This document shows positions 31,950 to 43,505 of a stretch of DNA of 64,000 nucleotides, in pieces. The DNA is from a bacterium OL-1 (GTDB taxonomy: Bacteria; Actinomycetota; Coriobacteriia; Coriobacteriales; Atopobiaceae), in assembly GCA_000752675.2 (NCBI GenBank), contig LM994627.1, positions 127,767 to 191,766 of the forward strand, read 5' to 3'. The position numbers and the translations under genes were made by a program. The notes beneath the pieces are model-generated. The model was not told where the DNA came from, made no database searches, and saw nothing but the letters and a program-made list of their open reading frames with translations. Position 1 is the first letter of the stretch; each line of letters begins with the position of its first letter.

Positions 31950-31978
31950 TTCTCATTCTGCTTGCGAGGGAGTAGAAT
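31950..31978 (+). promoter_or_regulatory. promoter of the TerB-ATPase-helicase cassette
   Basis: TTCTCA (31950-31955), 17-base spacer, TAGAAT (31973-31978). Transcription would start near 31985, leaving a short leader before the TTG at 32018. The rest of the gap from 31628 shows no gene. Confidence 0.55.
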
Positions 31979-32017
31979 GGTTAGCCACGAATGCTGCGTC
32001 GCGCGGGGAGGTGCGAG

Positions 32018-33886
32018 TTGGACGGGGACGGTACGAGCCACTCAACAAATCGCACGCGCTCGCGTGCCGAGGAGGTTCTTGAGCAGATTCTTGCCTCGAA
32101 GGATGGGCGCTCCTTCATCAAGATGAGCCAGAATACCTACTCTGAACAGCCAATCCTTCGTACGGGCGCAGACTTTGCTCGCGAGCGCGCAATGCGGCGC
32201 CAAGAGGGGCGTGAAGCCGCGCGCAATGCCCGCGAGCAGCGCGTCGAGAGGCGGCACCAGCAAGCGAGCGTCTCTTCATCTACTTGGGGATCGTCCGCTG
32301 TTCCCGAGTCTGCGCAGTCGGCATGGCCGTCGTTCTCGTTTGTAATGCCGTCCTTCTTCGCGGAAGACAGCGCGGAGCTTGCAGATTCCGAGCTTCCTCC
32401 CACGCTGCAGGAGCTACGGCACCTGGAGAAGGAGAATCTGCGTCCGGGCGAGCTCTTCTGTCGTCAAGCCCGCCTTGCTGCAAAGTTCGAGGACAGCCTG
32501 CCTTTTGAGGGCTTTCATCCCTATCGCTACCTGCCAACATACAAGGATCTTGGTAACCGAGAACTACGCGGGTACTTCACCTGGCGCGCGTCCTGGCGTC
32601 GCGGCACAGCCGGCGATGCGCCGGCAACCTACGTCACCATCCTTGCATTTGAGCTCATAAACGGCGTGGGGGCCACCCCGGGGTCCGAGGTTCTCGTCTG
32701 CTTGAGGAAGCTCGAGCAGCGCTGCGCCGAGCAGGACGCGCGCGGCATTGGTCCCAGTGTGACGATGGACCTCCGACGCTGGGAGCGCGACTACGTCATC
32801 TGTATGGGTCTTGACGTCCAGCAGACGGTCACGGAGGCAGACCGCGCATTTGGCGCCGGCGTTGAGACGCTGCGGGCCATGGAGCGCGCCGAGCTCTCCT
32901 CCCGCGGACTTCTCAAAGACCAGCAGGCAGAGAAGGTGCCCGCCCCAACAGACGATGAAGTCGTGGTGGCGATGGGCAACGTCTCTACCATGGACATCTC
33001 TCGCTCGCCCTTCGTCCGCGCGCACCGTGAGTCCTTCGCTGCCGTTGCCGCCGCCGTGGCGCGACGCATGGCGGTGCACTGCAACCGGCGCCGGAAGACG
33101 GGATGGGTCGACGGCCTGGTAGGCCACCGCACGTCGTGGCCGTTCACGCCCCTGGCGGGCGTTCCGCTTGAGCACGGCTGGGAAGGCCCCGAGCGTACCG
33201 TTCGCGTTTGCCCCGGCCAGACGGTAAGCTTCCGCTTTGGTCGCTGGACGGAGCGGCAGGCGTACTCCACCACCGAGCGAAGCCGCGAACTGGCGCGTCT
33301 CCTGCGGGCCATCGATCGCCAGATGGGCATCGACTGGGACTTTGGCCATCCCCTCAAGGAGCAGGTGCTTCCTCGCTACCTCCAGAAGATGGTTGCGGAG
33401 GAAAGCCAGGCGCAGCACGAGCGCGAGGAGGAGGCCGAGAGGCGTCGGTTCAAGGTCGACCTCTCCAAGCTGGGCAGCATTCGCAGCGCTGCAGCTGTCA
33501 CGCGCGAGGCGCTCCTTGTGGACGAGGAGCGCGAGGGATACGTTCCTGGTGACGCTGCGGCGGAGCCCGCTGCCATGGCGCCAACGCCGGAGCCCGCGGT
33601 TGCGCCTCCGGCGCCGGCAACTGTATCCGTGTCGGCAGCCGCTCCCGCGCCGCAGCCGGCAGGGACGGATCTCGGCCTTACCGCGCAGGAGCGCGCCCTT
33701 CTCGACGCGCTTCTCACGCACAAGGAGGCCCCTGCCACCGCGGGAACGTCCCTCGACATGCTTGTCGACTCAATCAATGAGAAGCTCTTTGACCTCGTGG
33801 GAGATACGGTGCTGGAGTTTGGCGGCGCCGGCCCCACCCTTGTCGAGGACTACGAGCAAGACCTGAGAGGATATCTACAGCCATGA
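32018..33886 (+). CDS. TerB_N / TerB_C domain protein
   Basis: TTG at 32018 is 6 bases after GGAGG (32007-32011) and fits the promoter at 31950-31978; an ATG at 31991 lies almost at the transcript start and has no ribosome site. 622 aa. After a charged disordered N-terminus, the TerB_N domain runs from about residue 130 (RPGELFCRQARLAAKFEDSL, YLPTYKDLGNRELRGYFTWR, YVTILAFELINGVG). A Pro/Ala-rich linker (about 495-545) leads to the TerB_C end (LDMLVDSINEKLFDLVGDTV and LVEDYEQDLRGYL). TerB domains are linked to tellurite and stress systems and to DNA-processing cassettes. Overlaps the ATPase gene by 4 bases. Confidence 0.8.
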   Translation: MDGDGTSHSTNRTRSRAEEVLEQILASKDGRSFIKMSQNTYSEQPILRTGADFARERAMRRQEGREAARNAREQRVERRHQQASVSSSTWGSSAVPESAQSAWPSFSFVMPSFFAEDSAELADSELPPTLQELRHLEKENLRPGELFCRQARLAAKFEDSLPFEGFHPYRYLPTYKDLGNRELRGYFTWRASWRRGTAGDAPATYVTILAFELINGVGATPGSEVLVCLRKLEQRCAEQDARGIGPSVTMDLRRWERDYVICMGLDVQQTVTEADRAFGAGVETLRAMERAELSSRGLLKDQQAEKVPAPTDDEVVVAMGNVSTMDISRSPFVRAHRESFAAVAAAVARRMAVHCNRRRKTGWVDGLVGHRTSWPFTPLAGVPLEHGWEGPERTVRVCPGQTVSFRFGRWTERQAYSTTERSRELARLLRAIDRQMGIDWDFGHPLKEQVLPRYLQKMVAEESQAQHEREEEAERRRFKVDLSKLGSIRSAAAVTREALLVDEEREGYVPGDAAAEPAAMAPTPEPAVAPPAPATVSVSAAAPAPQPAGTDLGLTAQERALLDALLTHKEAPATAGTSLDMLVDSINEKLFDLVGDTVLEFGGAGPTLVEDYEQDLRGYLQP

Positions 33887-35268
33887 CGCAAGCAACCAAA
33901 GAGCAGGCGCCGCGCGTTCCTCGGCGCATCGCTCAGGTGATCATCAATTCCCTGAAGGGCGGCGTCGTCCCGCGCGTGGGGCTGCCCTACATCACCGTTG
34001 GCCGTGATCGCGAGGTTGCCGCCCTCTTGCATGACCTCGACCTCGTTGCCGATGGCGGTGCCAGCTTCCGCTTCCTGGTGGGCCGTTACGGCAGCGGTAA
34101 GAGCTTCCTGCTCCAGACCATCCGCAACCACGCCATGGGCAGAGGCTTTGTTGTGGCAGACGCAGACCTCTCGCCCGAGAGGCGCCTGCAGGGCACGGGC
34201 GGCCAAGGTCTCGCCACCTACCGGGAGCTCATTCGCAACCTCAGCACCAAGACCAGGCCCGAGGGCGGCGCCCTCAACCTGGTGCTCGACCGCTGGGTCT
34301 CCAACGTGCAGTCACAGGTGACGCTCGAGGACGGCCTCACCCCGGAGGACCCGGCGTTTGCCGATGCCATGGAGCGGCGTATCATGGGCACCATGGCCTC
34401 GGTGCAGGAGCTGGTTCACGGCTACGACTTTGCGCGCCTTCTCACCATGTACTGGCGCGCCCACCTCGAGGGTGACGACGAGACCAAAGCCAACGTCACC
34501 AAGTGGTTCCGTGGCGAGTACCGCAACAAGACCGAGGCCCGTCGCGAGCTGGGCGTCGGCATCGTGATTGGTGATGAGGACTGGTATGACTACCTCAAGA
34601 TTCTTGCGACCTTCCTTGTGGGGGCCGGCTACAAGGGCCTTGTCATCCTCCTTGACGAGATGGTGAACCTATACAAGATTCCCAACGCGGTGAGCAGGCA
34701 GTATAACTACGAGAAGGTGCTCACCATGTACAACGACACGCTCCAGGGCAAGGCTCACCACCTGGGCATCATCATGAGCGGCACGCCCCAGGCGGTGGAG
34801 GATAGGCGGCGTGGGCTCTACTCGTACGAGGCGCTGCGGAGCCGTCTCACGCAGGGGCGCTTCTCGCAGGACGGCCTGGTGGACATGCTGGCGCCAGTCA
34901 TCCGCTTGGAGCCGCTTACCCATGAGGAGCTGCTGGTGCTGGTCGAGAAGCTTGCGGACATCCACGCGGGGCTCTTTGGGTACCAGCGCACCATCACCCA
35001 GGACGAGCTCGTGCGCTTCCTCGAGACCGAGTATGGTCGTGTGGGCGCGGACTCCCACCTCACCCCACGCGAGGTCATCCGTGACTTTGTCGAGATGCTC
35101 GACATCCTCTCACAGAACCCCGGCGTTACGGTTGAGCAGCTGCTTGGCAGCGAGCAGTTCACGTCGCCGGTGAAGGCGCCGGTGGAGCAGGACACGGCGT
35201 CTTTTGCTGCGCCAGGAGGCGGGCAGGCTCCAGCCGCGCAGGACGAGTTTGCCGAGTTCGACATCTAG
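33883..35268 (+). CDS. P-loop ATPase of the BrxC/BrxD (DUF2791) family
   Basis: ATG at 33883 overlaps the previous stop (ATGA). 461 aa. It starts PRRIAQVIINSLKGGVVPRV, then the Walker A loop GRYGSGKSF (residues 68-76) and Walker B VILLDEMVNLYKI with a later sensor segment HHLGIIMSGTPQAVEDRRRG. The front motif and length are those of BrxD-type ATPases, the small ATP-binding partners in BREX-related defence loci. It probably forms a complex with the helicase and TerB protein on DNA. No full BREX set (PglZ, PglX, BrxL) is nearby. Confidence 0.8.
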   Translation: MTQATKEQAPRVPRRIAQVIINSLKGGVVPRVGLPYITVGRDREVAALLHDLDLVADGGASFRFLVGRYGSGKSFLLQTIRNHAMGRGFVVADADLSPERRLQGTGGQGLATYRELIRNLSTKTRPEGGALNLVLDRWVSNVQSQVTLEDGLTPEDPAFADAMERRIMGTMASVQELVHGYDFARLLTMYWRAHLEGDDETKANVTKWFRGEYRNKTEARRELGVGIVIGDEDWYDYLKILATFLVGAGYKGLVILLDEMVNLYKIPNAVSRQYNYEKVLTMYNDTLQGKAHHLGIIMSGTPQAVEDRRRGLYSYEALRSRLTQGRFSQDGLVDMLAPVIRLEPLTHEELLVLVEKLADIHAGLFGYQRTITQDELVRFLETEYGRVGADSHLTPREVIRDFVEMLDILSQNPGVTVEQLLGSEQFTSPVKAPVEQDTASFAAPGGGQAPAAQDEFAEFDI

Positions 35269-35274
35269 GCCGCC

Positions 35275-37686
<2,412 letters not shown>

Positions 37687-37689
37687 CGG

Positions 37690-37717
37690 GAACAAATGTT
37701 CTCATACGTGGTACGAT
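37690..37717 (+). promoter_or_regulatory. LexA-like SOS box and extended -10 promoter
   Basis: GAACAAATGTTC (37690-37701) fits the GAAC-N4-GTTC LexA operator of Gram-positive bacteria. Eight bases on is an extended -10, TGG TACGAT (37709-37717). LexA bound here would cover the -35 region, so the next gene should be induced by DNA damage. Confidence 0.65.
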
Positions 37718-37854
37718 ATCCTCGCAAGGAATGAAGCCACCCCGGAGGCCCCCACTGGCACGTGATGGCGCACCTCTCCCTTGTTAAGCAACGCTCGAGC
37801 GTGGTCGGCGACGGCCGGCCTCCTGTCGGTTGTTCGAGGTTTGGGGGCACTCAT

Positions 37855-38460
37855 ATGTCTGGTTATCAGGAGAGTTTGGTCAAGATTAGCTGCTTGGCAG
37901 AGGCGGCTGGCATTCGCAAGGCATTTGAAGAGCAGAAGGTTCCATTCTTCCGCATGCATGGGGTTGAGCGGGCTATCCGGGATGTGAGTCCAGACCTCCC
38001 GTCCAGAGATGGCGACATGCTCTGTCTGCCTCGCATTCCCATACGGGTGGGAGACCTGTTTGTGGTGCTGTGCGGAGACCGGCATCCCTATCAGTTCTGT
38101 AGCGGAAGATGGTTCTACATCGATGGGCTTGCCGATGCCGTGCACGAGAATTACCGCTCCTACCTTGTCCCCGTTGATGAGGGTAGCGTTCGCTCCTCCT
38201 GGGGTGACAATGCCCGTCTTGCCCAGCGTTCGTACGTGAACTGGAAGGACTACCTCGCCAACATCGAGACTACCTGGGACAGAGACGAGGTTGACCCAAG
38301 GGCGCGGTTCGCGGAGGTCGTCTATGGTATTGGCGCAACTCCGCCTGCAAATATGGGGATAGACCCAGATCCCATCTACGCCATCGCGCGGATGCTTCGA
38401 GAACGTGGAATCACGGGAGCAATTGTCAACGGCAAGGTTCCGATGGAGGACATTATGTAA
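37855..38460 (+). CDS. uncharacterised protein under a LexA-like box, 201 aa
   Basis: The ATG at 37855 gives MSGYQESLVKISCLAEAAGI; an upstream GTG at 37762 adds 31 residues that do not look like protein. No known domain is evident. Visible features: a predicted helical start, a beta-rich middle (GDLFVVLCGDRHPYQFCSGR and WFYIDGLADAVHENYRSYLV) and a C-terminal helix (DPIYAIARMLRERGITGAIV). No membrane segment or catalytic motif. It has its own SOS-type promoter just after the helicase stop and may be a damage-induced partner of that cassette or an independent SOS gene. Confidence 0.7.
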   Translation: MSGYQESLVKISCLAEAAGIRKAFEEQKVPFFRMHGVERAIRDVSPDLPSRDGDMLCLPRIPIRVGDLFVVLCGDRHPYQFCSGRWFYIDGLADAVHENYRSYLVPVDEGSVRSSWGDNARLAQRSYVNWKDYLANIETTWDRDEVDPRARFAEVVYGIGATPPANMGIDPDPIYAIARMLRERGITGAIVNGKVPMEDIM

Positions 38461-38515
38461 GTGTTTGGGTGGTGTTGTGTGGAGGGCCGCTACGGTGGGC
38501 GGTTCCTAGGGCCGC

Positions 38516-39394
38516 CTATTCGCGTTGGCGCTTCTTGTCCTCTCGCTTTGCCTCCATCTCGTCAAGACGGAGTTCGTTCTCTTGGTACTGCTCTGCGGGT
38601 ACCGGTCTTACATGCAGGCCTTCCGCCCAGTTGCCGCTCTCGTTCCTCTTGAGGTGGCGATAGCCGATAACAGAGAAGACCAGCGCACCGGCAAAGTTCA
38701 CGAGCAGGTCCTTCATGGTGTCGATAAGCCCAATGTCGAGGTAGCCGTTGATAGTCGTAGTGTCGCCGGCAGCGGTGGTAATGACAGTCGTCACAATGTC
38801 GTGTATCTGGATGCGATTGCCTGCGTTTGCGGGGTCAAGCGCCACGGAGGAGATGCTCGTGACAAAGGTGTCCTTCTGCATGTCCATTCCTAGGAAGGTG
38901 TCGAAGCCAAACTCGACAAACTCCCATAGCACACCGATGGTCATCGAGAAGCAGAAGGCAACGATCGTCACGTAGAGAGGGGAAAGGTTGATGTCCTTGC
39001 TCGAGCGGTTAAGGAGGTCCACGAGGGAGAAGCCTATGGCAGCGCACAGGAAGCCGTTGAGCGTGTGCAGGACGGTGTCCCAGCCGGGAATCAGTACGTA
39101 GTAGTGGTCAATCTCGCCAAGGATCTCGGCAGCAAAGATAAACGTGTAGATGATTGCCTGGAATAGGCCGGGAATCTCGATGCGTGCCTTATCCTCCAGA
39201 ATCGACGGAACCAAGAAGAGGACGAGCACCAAGACCGAGATGGCCACGCCCTCCCAGCGCTGAGTCATGATGCAGCGAATGAGCGTGAGGAGGACGAGTG
39301 CCCTTAGAACTGAATAGAGGATGAAGGTGCGGCGATTGAACGCTATGCGATCCTTGAGGCGTTGCACAAACGCCCGGAGCTTGCCCCTAGCCAT
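38516..39394 (-). CDS. integral membrane protein, 292 aa
   Basis: ATG at 39394 with AAAGGAC upstream. About seven membrane helices: LYSVLRALVLLTLIRCIM, AISVLVLVLFLVPSIL, FQAIIYTFIFAAEILGEI, VLHTLNGFLCAAIGFSLVDL, YVTIVAFCFSMTIGVLWEFV and LLVNFAGALVFSVIGY. The signature IPGWDTVLHTLNGFL and GVLWEFVEFGFD resembles the DUF2238/YjdF-like family of unknown function. The C-terminal 40 residues are highly charged. Convergent with the SOS-box gene. Confidence 0.7.
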   Translation of the reverse strand: MARGKLRAFVQRLKDRIAFNRRTFILYSVLRALVLLTLIRCIMTQRWEGVAISVLVLVLFLVPSILEDKARIEIPGLFQAIIYTFIFAAEILGEIDHYYVLIPGWDTVLHTLNGFLCAAIGFSLVDLLNRSSKDINLSPLYVTIVAFCFSMTIGVLWEFVEFGFDTFLGMDMQKDTFVTSISSVALDPANAGNRIQIHDIVTTVITTAAGDTTTINGYLDIGLIDTMKDLLVNFAGALVFSVIGYRHLKRNESGNWAEGLHVRPVPAEQYQENELRLDEMEAKREDKKRQRE

Positions 39395-39619
39395 GCGTGC
39401 GTCCTTTCACGGTTCAATATGTTATGTAGACAATCCTAACCTACCCATGGTTTGCGCAGAGACGAGAAGGTCATACTCTGCGCGGCTGCTCCGTAACGAC
39501 CTTCATGGACGTGCCGAGAAATACAATGAGCTGTGAACGGCAGGCGCGTCCTATGGGTAACATCCGGATGCACGATGTTGCGTATGGTGCCAGCGCATGT
39601 CTCACGAGGGGGTACATCC

Positions 39620-40408
39620 ATGGAAGACAACGTCTCAGAGCCCATCGTGGTCCCAACGACCGCGAAGAAGGAAGCCCCGATCATCCAGGCCCGGCTGCGT
39701 CATAAGATTCTCAAAATGCCGGAGGAAGCTTGGAAGGCAAGCGGCATCAGAATCTTCGGTCGCAAGATTCGTGCGCTTATCTACACCACTGACCTCGCGG
39801 TCATCAAGAACTGCGACGCCGATGCCGTCTTTGCCGTCTACCCCTTCACTCCGCAGCAGTCCATCTCCGAGGCCATCATCGATGCTTCGAGCATCCCGGT
39901 GTTCTGTGGCATCGGCGGTGGTACCACGCGTGGTGTGCGCACGGTTACGCTCGCTCATGATGTGGAGTGCCAGGGTGCTATGGGCGTGGTGCTCAACTCG
40001 CCCATCTCGAACGTCAACCTCCGCGCTGTCTCCCTTGCCATCGACATCCCCACGGTCATCACCGTGGTGAGCGCCGACACCGATATCGCCGCGCGCATAG
40101 ACGCGGGAGCAGCCATCATCAACGTCGCCGGCGGCAAGGACACGCCGGCAATCGTGAGCAAAATCCGCGAGAAGTTCCCCGACGTGCCCATCATCGCGTC
40201 GAGCGGCGGCACGGAGGAGTCCACGCGCGCAACGGTTGAGGCCGGTGCCAATGCCGTCACATACACCCCTCCCGCGCCATCTATCCTCTTCAAGCAGATG
40301 ATGGCCCAGTACCGCAGCCCCGCGTCCACCGCAGAGCAGCCTCAGCACACCGCACTCGAGGTGCTTCAGGCTGCGGGTCTCTGGCACGACCAGAATGATT
40401 GGCAGTAG
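39620..40408 (+). CDS. TIM-barrel-like protein of unknown function, 262 aa
   Basis: ATG at 39620 is 7 bases after GAGGGGG (39606-39612). The order of strands and helices, with VFCGIGGGTTRGVRTVTLAH, GAMGVVLNSPISNVNLRAVS, TVITVVSADTDIAARIDAGA, AIINVAGGKDTPAIVSKIRE and PIIASSGGTEESTRATVEAG, reads as the back half of a beta/alpha barrel with phosphate-binding glycine turns, similar to indole-glycerol or nitronate-type barrels. Related proteins in Coriobacteriia are often just called hydrolase. The substrate is unknown. A terminator follows. Confidence 0.6.
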   Translation: MEDNVSEPIVVPTTAKKEAPIIQARLRHKILKMPEEAWKASGIRIFGRKIRALIYTTDLAVIKNCDADAVFAVYPFTPQQSISEAIIDASSIPVFCGIGGGTTRGVRTVTLAHDVECQGAMGVVLNSPISNVNLRAVSLAIDIPTVITVVSADTDIAARIDAGAAIINVAGGKDTPAIVSKIREKFPDVPIIASSGGTEESTRATVEAGANAVTYTPPAPSILFKQMMAQYRSPASTAEQPQHTALEVLQAAGLWHDQNDWQ

Positions 40409-40461
40409 GACAAATACCATGGACTGGTTGGCCCCTAGGTCAGCAACCAGAGAAGAGTGAG

Positions 40462-40493
40462 AAGGTCGGGAGACATCGCGTCCCCGACCTTTT
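40462..40493 (+). terminator. terminator after the TIM-barrel gene
   Basis: Arms AAGGTCGGG (40462-40470) and CCCGACCTT (40483-40491) followed by TT C. A 9-bp stem with a 12-base loop. Confidence 0.7.
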
Positions 40494-40841
40494 CAGCTTT
40501 CGGCCAACCTCGTGCCCATGGGATGGCGTGAGGCAGCGCAGGGTCTTTAGAATCCGAGGCGGGGAAGACTCTCCCGCAATTATGCGGGGACTATCCAGGA
40601 GGAGCCACAGACAGGTCCGCCGTACGAGGCACCATCGTGATTGCGGTTGGGGCAGACATCGACATCCAGACCGACGCAACCTCGCGCATCGACGGTCGCA
40701 TCGTGTACCTCTCTGCCACGGACGTCGCGTAGTTCTCCGGCGCTATACTTGCAACCCGAGCATGGTCGCGGAAGGCGGCGCGTGGACGCGCCGCTCGTGG
40801 CCGCGACCAGATGCGCCCGAACGGCGCGGAAGGAGCATCAC
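40494..40841 (+). promoter_or_regulatory. hisS leader region with promoter hexamer and strong hairpin
   Basis: No supported gene. TATACT (40744-40749) is the likely -10 (no clear -35). The leader holds a long two-part stem: GGTCGCGG (40764-40771) with CCGCGACC (40801-40808), enclosing GCGGCGCG (40775-40782) with CGCGCCGC (40787-40794). It lies 33 bases before the hisS start. The T-box sequence AGGGTGG...ACCGCG is absent. A 33-codon frame ending at 40731 is open before the promoter but has no ribosome site. Confidence 0.5.
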
Positions 40842-42158
40842 ATGGCACAGCGGGTTCAGGGAACCGAGGACCTCTTTGGCGGCTACATGCGCGCCTGGCA
40901 GCACATGCAGGATGTGGCGCGTGACCTCTTTGGTGCATACGGCTTTGACATGGTCGAGACTCCCGCAATCGAGCAGGTAGACACCTTTGTCCACGGCATT
41001 GGTGAGTCCACGGATGTCGTGCGCAAGGAGATGTTCCGTGTGGTCTCCGGTGCGCTCTTCGAGAACCTGCTCGAGCAGGGTTCTGAGGCGGGGCTCAAGC
41101 CCAAGCAGCGCCTGGCCATGCGTCCCGAGGGGACGGCCGGCGTGGTGCGCGCTGCCGTGGAGAACAACATGGTGCCCCAGGGTGCCGCGCCCGCAAAGCT
41201 TTGGTACGCCGAGGCCATGTTCCGTGGCGAGCGACCCCAGAAGGGCCGTCTGCGCCAGTTCCACCAGGTGGGCGTCGAGTGGCTGGGCGCCGCGGATCCG
41301 GCAGCGGACGCCGAGTGCATCATCATGCTCATGGAGTACTACAAGCGACTTGGCTTCGACCTCTCTCGCCTGAAGCTCTCCATCAACTCGATGGGTGATG
41401 CGGCGTGCCGTCCCGCCTATCGCGAGAAGGTCCGTCAGTTCATTCTTGACCACGCTGATGAGATGTGCGAGGACTGCCTCGAGCGCGCGGAGATCAACCC
41501 GCTGCGCAGCTTCGACTGCAAGAACGACCACTGCCGCGAGGTCATGCGTGACGCACCGCTTGCCAAGGACAACCTCTGCGACGATTGCGCCGAGCACTAC
41601 GCACAGGTAAAGCGCTACCTTGATGCCGCAGGCGTTGCCTACGACGAAGATCCCACGCTCGTGCGCGGCCTTGACTACTACACGCGTACGGTCTTCGAGG
41701 TAGAGGCCGTGGACGGTGGCGTTGGCGCCATCGGAGGCGGTGGCCGCTACGACGGTCTCATGGAGCTCGAGGGCGGCAAGCCCACGCCGGGCATCGGGTT
41801 CGCTGTGGGCTTCGAGCGCATTGCGCTTGCGCTTGCAGCGCAGGGCGGCTCGCTCGAGACGCCCCAGCCTGGATGCGTCTACGTGGCAGGGACCTCGGCA
41901 GACGAGCGCGAGGCGGTCTTCTCGGCTACGCTTGCGCTGCGTCAGGCGGGCGTGCGTACCGAGGCCGACTACCAGGGCCGTTCGCTCAAGAGCCAGTTCA
42001 AGCAGGCCGACAAGCTCGGGGCGCGTGTCTGTGTGGTCATTGGGCCAGACGAGGTGGCGGCCAACGCCGTGACCCTTCGCGATATGGAGACGCACGAGCA
42101 GACCCAGGTTCCCGCTGCAGAGCTTGTCTCTGCGGTGACTGCGCGTCTGGCGAAGTAG
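40842..42158 (+). CDS. hisS: histidyl-tRNA synthetase
   Basis: ATG at 40842 after AAGGAG; longer frame starts are not supported. 438 aa, normal HisRS size. Class II motifs are clear: motif 2 MFRGERPQKGRLRQFHQVGV, the HisA loop LVRGLDYYTRTVFE, AIGGGGRYDGL, and motif 3 PGIGFAVGFERIALAL. The C-terminal anticodon-binding domain follows (VYVAGTSADEREAVFSATLA; YQGRSLKSQFKQADKLGARV). It charges tRNA-His. A four-cysteine stretch (CEDCLERAE; CDDCAEHY) lies in the insertion domain. Single gene with its own structured leader and a terminator after it. Confidence 0.95.
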   Translation: MAQRVQGTEDLFGGYMRAWQHMQDVARDLFGAYGFDMVETPAIEQVDTFVHGIGESTDVVRKEMFRVVSGALFENLLEQGSEAGLKPKQRLAMRPEGTAGVVRAAVENNMVPQGAAPAKLWYAEAMFRGERPQKGRLRQFHQVGVEWLGAADPAADAECIIMLMEYYKRLGFDLSRLKLSINSMGDAACRPAYREKVRQFILDHADEMCEDCLERAEINPLRSFDCKNDHCREVMRDAPLAKDNLCDDCAEHYAQVKRYLDAAGVAYDEDPTLVRGLDYYTRTVFEVEAVDGGVGAIGGGGRYDGLMELEGGKPTPGIGFAVGFERIALALAAQGGSLETPQPGCVYVAGTSADEREAVFSATLALRQAGVRTEADYQGRSLKSQFKQADKLGARVCVVIGPDEVAANAVTLRDMETHEQTQVPAAELVSAVTARLAK

Positions 42159-42188
42159 CGCGACTGCGACGCATTTCTTGGCTCGTTA

Positions 42189-42234
42189 GACTGTGCCCTC
42201 CGGCGTCTACTGGCGCGGGGGGCACAGTCCTTCT
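42189..42234 (+). terminator. terminator after hisS
   Basis: Arms GACTGTGCCC (42189-42198) and GGGCACAGTC (42220-42229), 21-base loop, followed by CTTCTCG. The rest of the gap to 42412 shows no gene. Confidence 0.65.
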
Positions 42235-42412
42235 CGTGCGCCAGCGTCTTTCGGCTCTCTCCCGCGCACTCCCGCAGAGAATAGCTCCTTTTCTAAACGA
42301 CAGTCACGTTTCCCTAGGTTGCGAGAATCAGTTATAAGAAATAGAGCTAAACTCCGCTCGTGAGGACCTGTTCCGCCAGCGGGTTCCCGTGACACGAGGG
42401 GGTGCGTCACCT

Positions 42413-43144
42413 CTACGCGAAGCGCTTGTCGTGCTTAGCCGCCGAGCGCACCACGAGGAACACAATCACGTAAATCAGGGCAACCACCAGGAGAAACGTT
42501 CCGTCTCCGTAGTCTGCCAGCGTTGCCGTGGCATCGTAGAGCCCGTGCAGCAGGGCGGAGAGCGCAAAGCCAACAACTACGCACAGCACAGAGCCAATGC
42601 GGTGCCCCCTAACGGCAAGGTACTTGGCCTCCCCGTAGAGCATGCCAAACAGCACGGCAAAGCCCATGTGAGCAGGAATGGCCATGACGGCGCGGCTCAT
42701 GAGCACGCCTGTGCCATAGTTGAGCCCGTACATGACGTTCTCCATGCCGGCAAACCCCAACGAGGTGAAGACCGCATACACCACGCCGTCGTAGCGACAG
42801 TTGAACGCGGGATTGTTCCATGTGGCACGGCCCATGAGGATGTACTTGCACGCCTCCTCGATGACGCCCACCACCACAAAGTCCGAGAGCAGCTCAAATC
42901 CCAGGGTGTTCTCGTCGAGGCCGGACAAGAGGCCAAAGACCGACATCCCAACCTCTTCGAACACGCCGGCGAGAAAGGCCGCCAGCACTCCTCGCAGAAT
43001 CAGCTGCGAGAGAAGCCCCGATGGCTCCTTCTCCAAAGGGTCTAAATTGTAGACGTAGCGCATGAGGGCCACGGCAGGCCCAATGGCCAGGATGAGAAAG
43101 AACAGCAGGTAGAGCGTGAAGCCGTTTGCCAGGAGAAAGAACAT
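42413..43144 (-). CDS. PrsW-family intramembrane metalloprotease
   Basis: The start at 43144 (MFFLLANGFTLYLLFFLILA) begins with a membrane helix; the longer frame to 43579 covers the intergenic region and is rejected. 243 aa with about 8 membrane helices. The PrsW marks are present: FEEVGMSVFG and VIEEACKYI (paired Glu), MENVMYGLNYG, MAIPAHMGFAVLFGMLYGEA and a final ALLHGLYDATATL with the His and Asp of the active centre. PrsW cuts anti-sigma factors in Bacillus; the target here is not known. Confidence 0.85.
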   Translation of the reverse strand: MFFLLANGFTLYLLFFLILAIGPAVALMRYVYNLDPLEKEPSGLLSQLILRGVLAAFLAGVFEEVGMSVFGLLSGLDENTLGFELLSDFVVVGVIEEACKYILMGRATWNNPAFNCRYDGVVYAVFTSLGFAGMENVMYGLNYGTGVLMSRAVMAIPAHMGFAVLFGMLYGEAKYLAVRGHRIGSVLCVVVGFALSALLHGLYDATATLADYGDGTFLLVVALIYVIVFLVVRSAAKHDKRFA

Positions 43145-43505
43145 GGTGAACCTTTCCGCGAAAACTATGCTGGTTGGAAGGTTACCCCATTGATGAAGGA
43201 GTGCGCCTTCGGGCGAGAAGCCGGTGCCAGAGGGGGCTTCTCGTACGTGATGGCTGCAAGCAGCAGGGCTTCGGGCGTCAAAACGGAGCCGGAGGGGCAA
43301 TCTCGAATGAAACTCTGTCGGAAACCCCTGCTCAGGTGTCATTTTGCCACCGGAAGGGCCGTTTTGGCTGCGAGGCGTACGAAGTCGTCGCACCGGCATC
43401 GTTTCGCGAGATGGACGGCCGTTTGGCATACCATGGCATCTATGCCCTCTGGTTCGTGCTTGCAGCCGATTAGGGCGTTGCAGCGTAATGGAGATGGGAG
43501 GAAGC
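43145..43505. other. gene-free divergent region between prsW-like and GH2 genes
   Basis: No gene seen. A hairpin GAGAAGCC (43215-43222) with GGCTTCTC (43235-43242), and two near-identical GGCCGTTT(T)GGC segments near 43360 and 43420, are the only structure. Promoters for both genes should lie here but no convincing hexamer pair is visible. Confidence 0.4.

Noticed and set aside
40494-40841. T-box riboswitch for hisS
   Set aside because: No AGGGTGG-type T-box sequence and no specifier stem I can recognise; only a strong hairpin is present.
40399-40980. 193-codon frame before and into hisS
   Set aside because: Crosses the terminator, the promoter and the hisS start; Arg/His-rich with no motif.
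40743-42095. 450-codon open frame on the reverse strand across hisS
   Set aside because: It mirrors the third-position GC bias of the real hisS frame; no family resemblance and no ribosome site.
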